From the NCBI GenBank assembly GCA_016290775.1, contig JAEEVF010000001.1, forward strand, positions 620,001 to 684,000: a DNA stretch of 64,000 bases, written 5' to 3'. Positions 62,591 to 64,000 of the stretch are shown here, piece by piece. Source of the stretch: Acetatifactor sp. (lineage in GTDB: Bacteria > Bacillota > Clostridia > Lachnospirales > Lachnospiraceae). Position 1 is the first letter of the stretch. Every line of letters begins with the position of its first letter. The translations under genes and the position numbers were made by a program. The notes beneath the pieces were generated by a model. That model ran no database searches, had not been told where the DNA came from, and worked only from the letters and a program-made list of their open reading frames with translations.

Positions 62591-63085
62591 ATGTCTAGGA
62601 CCTGTAAAATTCTTGCCTGCATCCTGCTCCTTTGTGCTTTAGCGTGTGGTTGTGGCGAAAAGACGAATCCGGAGCACGTAAAGTTCAAAAATGACGTTGA
62701 CAACTTCTGCAACAGTATTGCCGAACTGGATGCTTCCATCAATAAGATCGATGCCACTTCCGATACGGCAACGACTCAGCTTTTAGGATATCTTGATGAA
62801 GTTGAGCTTCGCTTCAAGAATTTTGCGGATCTTGATTTCCCTGCTGAATTTGATTATCTTGAAAACCTTGCGGATGAGGCCAGCTCATATATGTCAGTAG
62901 CCGTGGAATATTACCACAACGCTTTTTCCAATGGTTCCTACAATGAATATACTGCCGAATACGCTCAGGAGAATTATTCCAGAGCCATCAAGAGAATCAA
63001 GATCATCATCACGTTCTTAAAGGGTGAGACCCCTGATGATACCAACGTGATCATCTCCTACGAAGGAAGTTCCGCCGCAGAATAA
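62591..63085 (+). CDS. Small putative lipoprotein of unknown function
   Basis: A 164-residue protein with a lipoprotein-type signal peptide (about 1-20: a basic N-region, hydrophobic CKILACILLLCALAC and a Cys-Gly-Cys-Gly start; lipobox somewhat unusual). The remainder is acidic and helical (DNFCNSIAELDASINKIDAT, YLENLADEASSYMSVAVEYY), with no known domain. LspA, encoded at 2535, would process it. The ATG at 62591 has GGAGG 7 nt upstream; the ATG at 62585 abuts the site. It is one of only two + strand genes in the right-hand 50 kb. Confidence 0.8.
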   Translation: MSRTCKILACILLLCALACGCGEKTNPEHVKFKNDVDNFCNSIAELDASINKIDATSDTATTQLLGYLDEVELRFKNFADLDFPAEFDYLENLADEASSYMSVAVEYYHNAFSNGSYNEYTAEYAQENYSRAIKRIKIIITFLKGETPDDTNVIISYEGSSAAE

Positions 63086-63146
63086 ACAAGAGGTCAGTGC
63101 AATGCTGACAGATCGAAAACATCAAAAATCACTAAACTTCTAAATC

Positions 63147-63175
63147 AAAAACGGCTGCCCGCAAGCAGCCGTTTT
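63147..63175. terminator. Bidirectional terminator between the lipoprotein and GGGtGRT genes
   Basis: An 8-bp stem (ACGGCTGC at 63151-63158 with GCAGCCGT at 63165-63172) plus A-T pairs, a CCGCAA loop and T/A runs on both sides. Confidence 0.88.
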
Positions 63176-63201
63176 CTTATGTCTGATTCTACTCTTTTGA
63201 C

Positions 63202-64000
63202 TTAGAACTTACCTGCGTTTGCAGCTTCCTCGATGCCTACTGCAACTGCTACGGTAGCGCCAACCATGGGGTTGTTACCCATACCGATCAGGCCCATCAT
63301 CTCAACGTGAGCAGGTACGGAGGAGGAACCGGCGAACTGAGCATCGCTGTGCATTCTTCCAAGGGTATCGGTCATGCCGTAGGAAGCAGGACCAGCTGCC
63401 ATGTTATCGGGATGCAGGGTACGTCCGGTACCGCCGCCGGATGCAACGGAGAAGTACTTCTTACCAGCCTCGGTACGCTCCTTCTTGTAGGTGCCTGCAA
63501 CGGGATGCTGGAATCTGGTAGGATTGGTGGAGTTACCGGTGATGGATACGTCCACGTTCTCTTTCCACATGATCGCAACGCCTTCAGGAACGGAGTTTGC
63601 GCCATAGCAGTTAACCTTTGCGCGAAGGCCGTCGGAATATGCCTTGCGGGATACTTCCTTAACGGTATTGGTGTAAGGATCATATTCGGTCTCAACGAAG
63701 GTGAATCCATTGATCCTGGAGATGATCTGAGCTGCGTCCTTTCCAAGACCGTTCAAGATAACGCGGAGGGGCTTCTGACGAACCTTGTTTGCCTTCTCAG
63801 CGATACCGATGGCGCCCTCAGCTGCAGCGAAGCTCTCGTGACCAGCAAGGAAGCAGAAGCAATCGGTCTCCTCCTCAAGAAGCATCTTGCCAAGGTTACC
63901 ATGGCCAAGACCTACCTTACGGGTATCAGCAACGGATCCGGGAATGCAGAATGCCTGAAGACCTTCACCGATCGCTGCAGCAGCGTCAGCAGCCTTGCGG
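63202..64000 (-). CDS. GGGtGRT family protein, N-terminus beyond the window
   Basis: The last about 266 codons of a GGGtGRT protein (family named after its motif, here SGGGTGRTLHPDN). Other conserved parts are VTGNSTNP-like SITGNSTNPTRFQHPVAGTY, KVNCYGANSVPEGVAIMW, and GLIGMGNNPMVGATVAVAV. The frame stays open to the right edge (visible residues RKAADAAAAIGEGLQAFCIP), so the start lies outside. It is cytoplasmic; function is unknown. In Clostridia it is often next to a small iron-sulfur scaffold-like protein, as far as I recall; that neighbour is not in this window. Confidence 0.9.
   Translation of the reverse strand, partial: RKAADAAAAIGEGLQAFCIPGSVADTRKVGLGHGNLGKMLLEEETDCFCFLAGHESFAAAEGAIGIAEKANKVRQKPLRVILNGLGKDAAQIISRINGFTFVETEYDPYTNTVKEVSRKAYSDGLRAKVNCYGANSVPEGVAIMWKENVDVSITGNSTNPTRFQHPVAGTYKKERTEAGKKYFSVASGGGTGRTLHPDNMAAGPASYGMTDTLGRMHSDAQFAGSSSVPAHVEMMGLIGMGNNPMVGATVAVAVGIEEAANAGKF

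Overview
This window is chromosomal DNA from a low-to-moderate GC, Gram-positive, spore-forming Clostridium relative, most likely Lachnospiraceae. The evidence is an L27 with a cleavable N-terminal extension beside its protease Prp, the set SepF, ZapA, RecU, GerW, DUF2953 and FakA, a short-form HisG with HisZ, divergent lexA and a yneA-like gene with Firmicute-type LexA boxes, and strong AGGAGG ribosome binding sites. I see no rRNA, tRNA, CRISPR array, insertion sequence or prophage block. No gene-free stretch exceeds 300 bases.

Layout. 1-9.1 kb: all genes are on the + strand and are housekeeping: a transporter tail, yggS, sepF, aroB, lspA, an rluD-type synthase, a cytidylate-kinase-like gene, rplU-prp-rpmA, obgE, yhbY, nadD, yqeK, rsfS. 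9.1-14.1 kb: a mixed-strand zone with lexA, a divergent SOS cell-division-inhibitor-like gene, ttcA, an AI-2E family exporter and a solitary tyrosine recombinase preceded by a perfect 14-bp inverted repeat. 14.2-63 kb: 45 of 47 genes are on the - strand. They include a flotillin, dtd, an RNase E/G, a radical SAM pair, a MoxR-DUF58-membrane protein operon, the his operon (hisZ-G-D-B and a HisA/F-like-HisIE fusion), recU, pseudouridine synthases (one fused to a HAD phosphatase), a cell-wall amidase, coaD-rsmD, parC-parE, a FakB-like gene, recG, fakA, asp23, rpmB (+), gerW-DUF2953, a NUDIX gene, a U32 pair, zapA, ruvAB (with a LexA box), a MATE transporter, and a branched-chain amino-acid cluster (ilvB, two ilvN-type subunits, ilvC, leuC, leuD). 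A truncated-architecture metH, a small lipoprotein gene (+) and a GGGtGRT-family gene that runs off the right edge close the window.

The feature I find most interesting is the strand pattern. + strand genes on the left and - strand genes on the right point toward each other at about 9-14 kb, as expected where two replication forks meet. At that switch sit a tyrosine recombinase whose sequence recalls the single-recombinase XerS family and, just upstream, a dif-like palindrome. My working hypothesis is that this window contains the replication terminus with its dimer-resolution site and recombinase. Other points worth a look are a tandem-repeat operator over the his promoter, a catalytically degenerate TIM barrel fused to HisIE, an RsuA-HAD fusion, a MoxR/DUF58 operon lacking its usual transglutaminase domain, and an SOS circuit visible at two loci.
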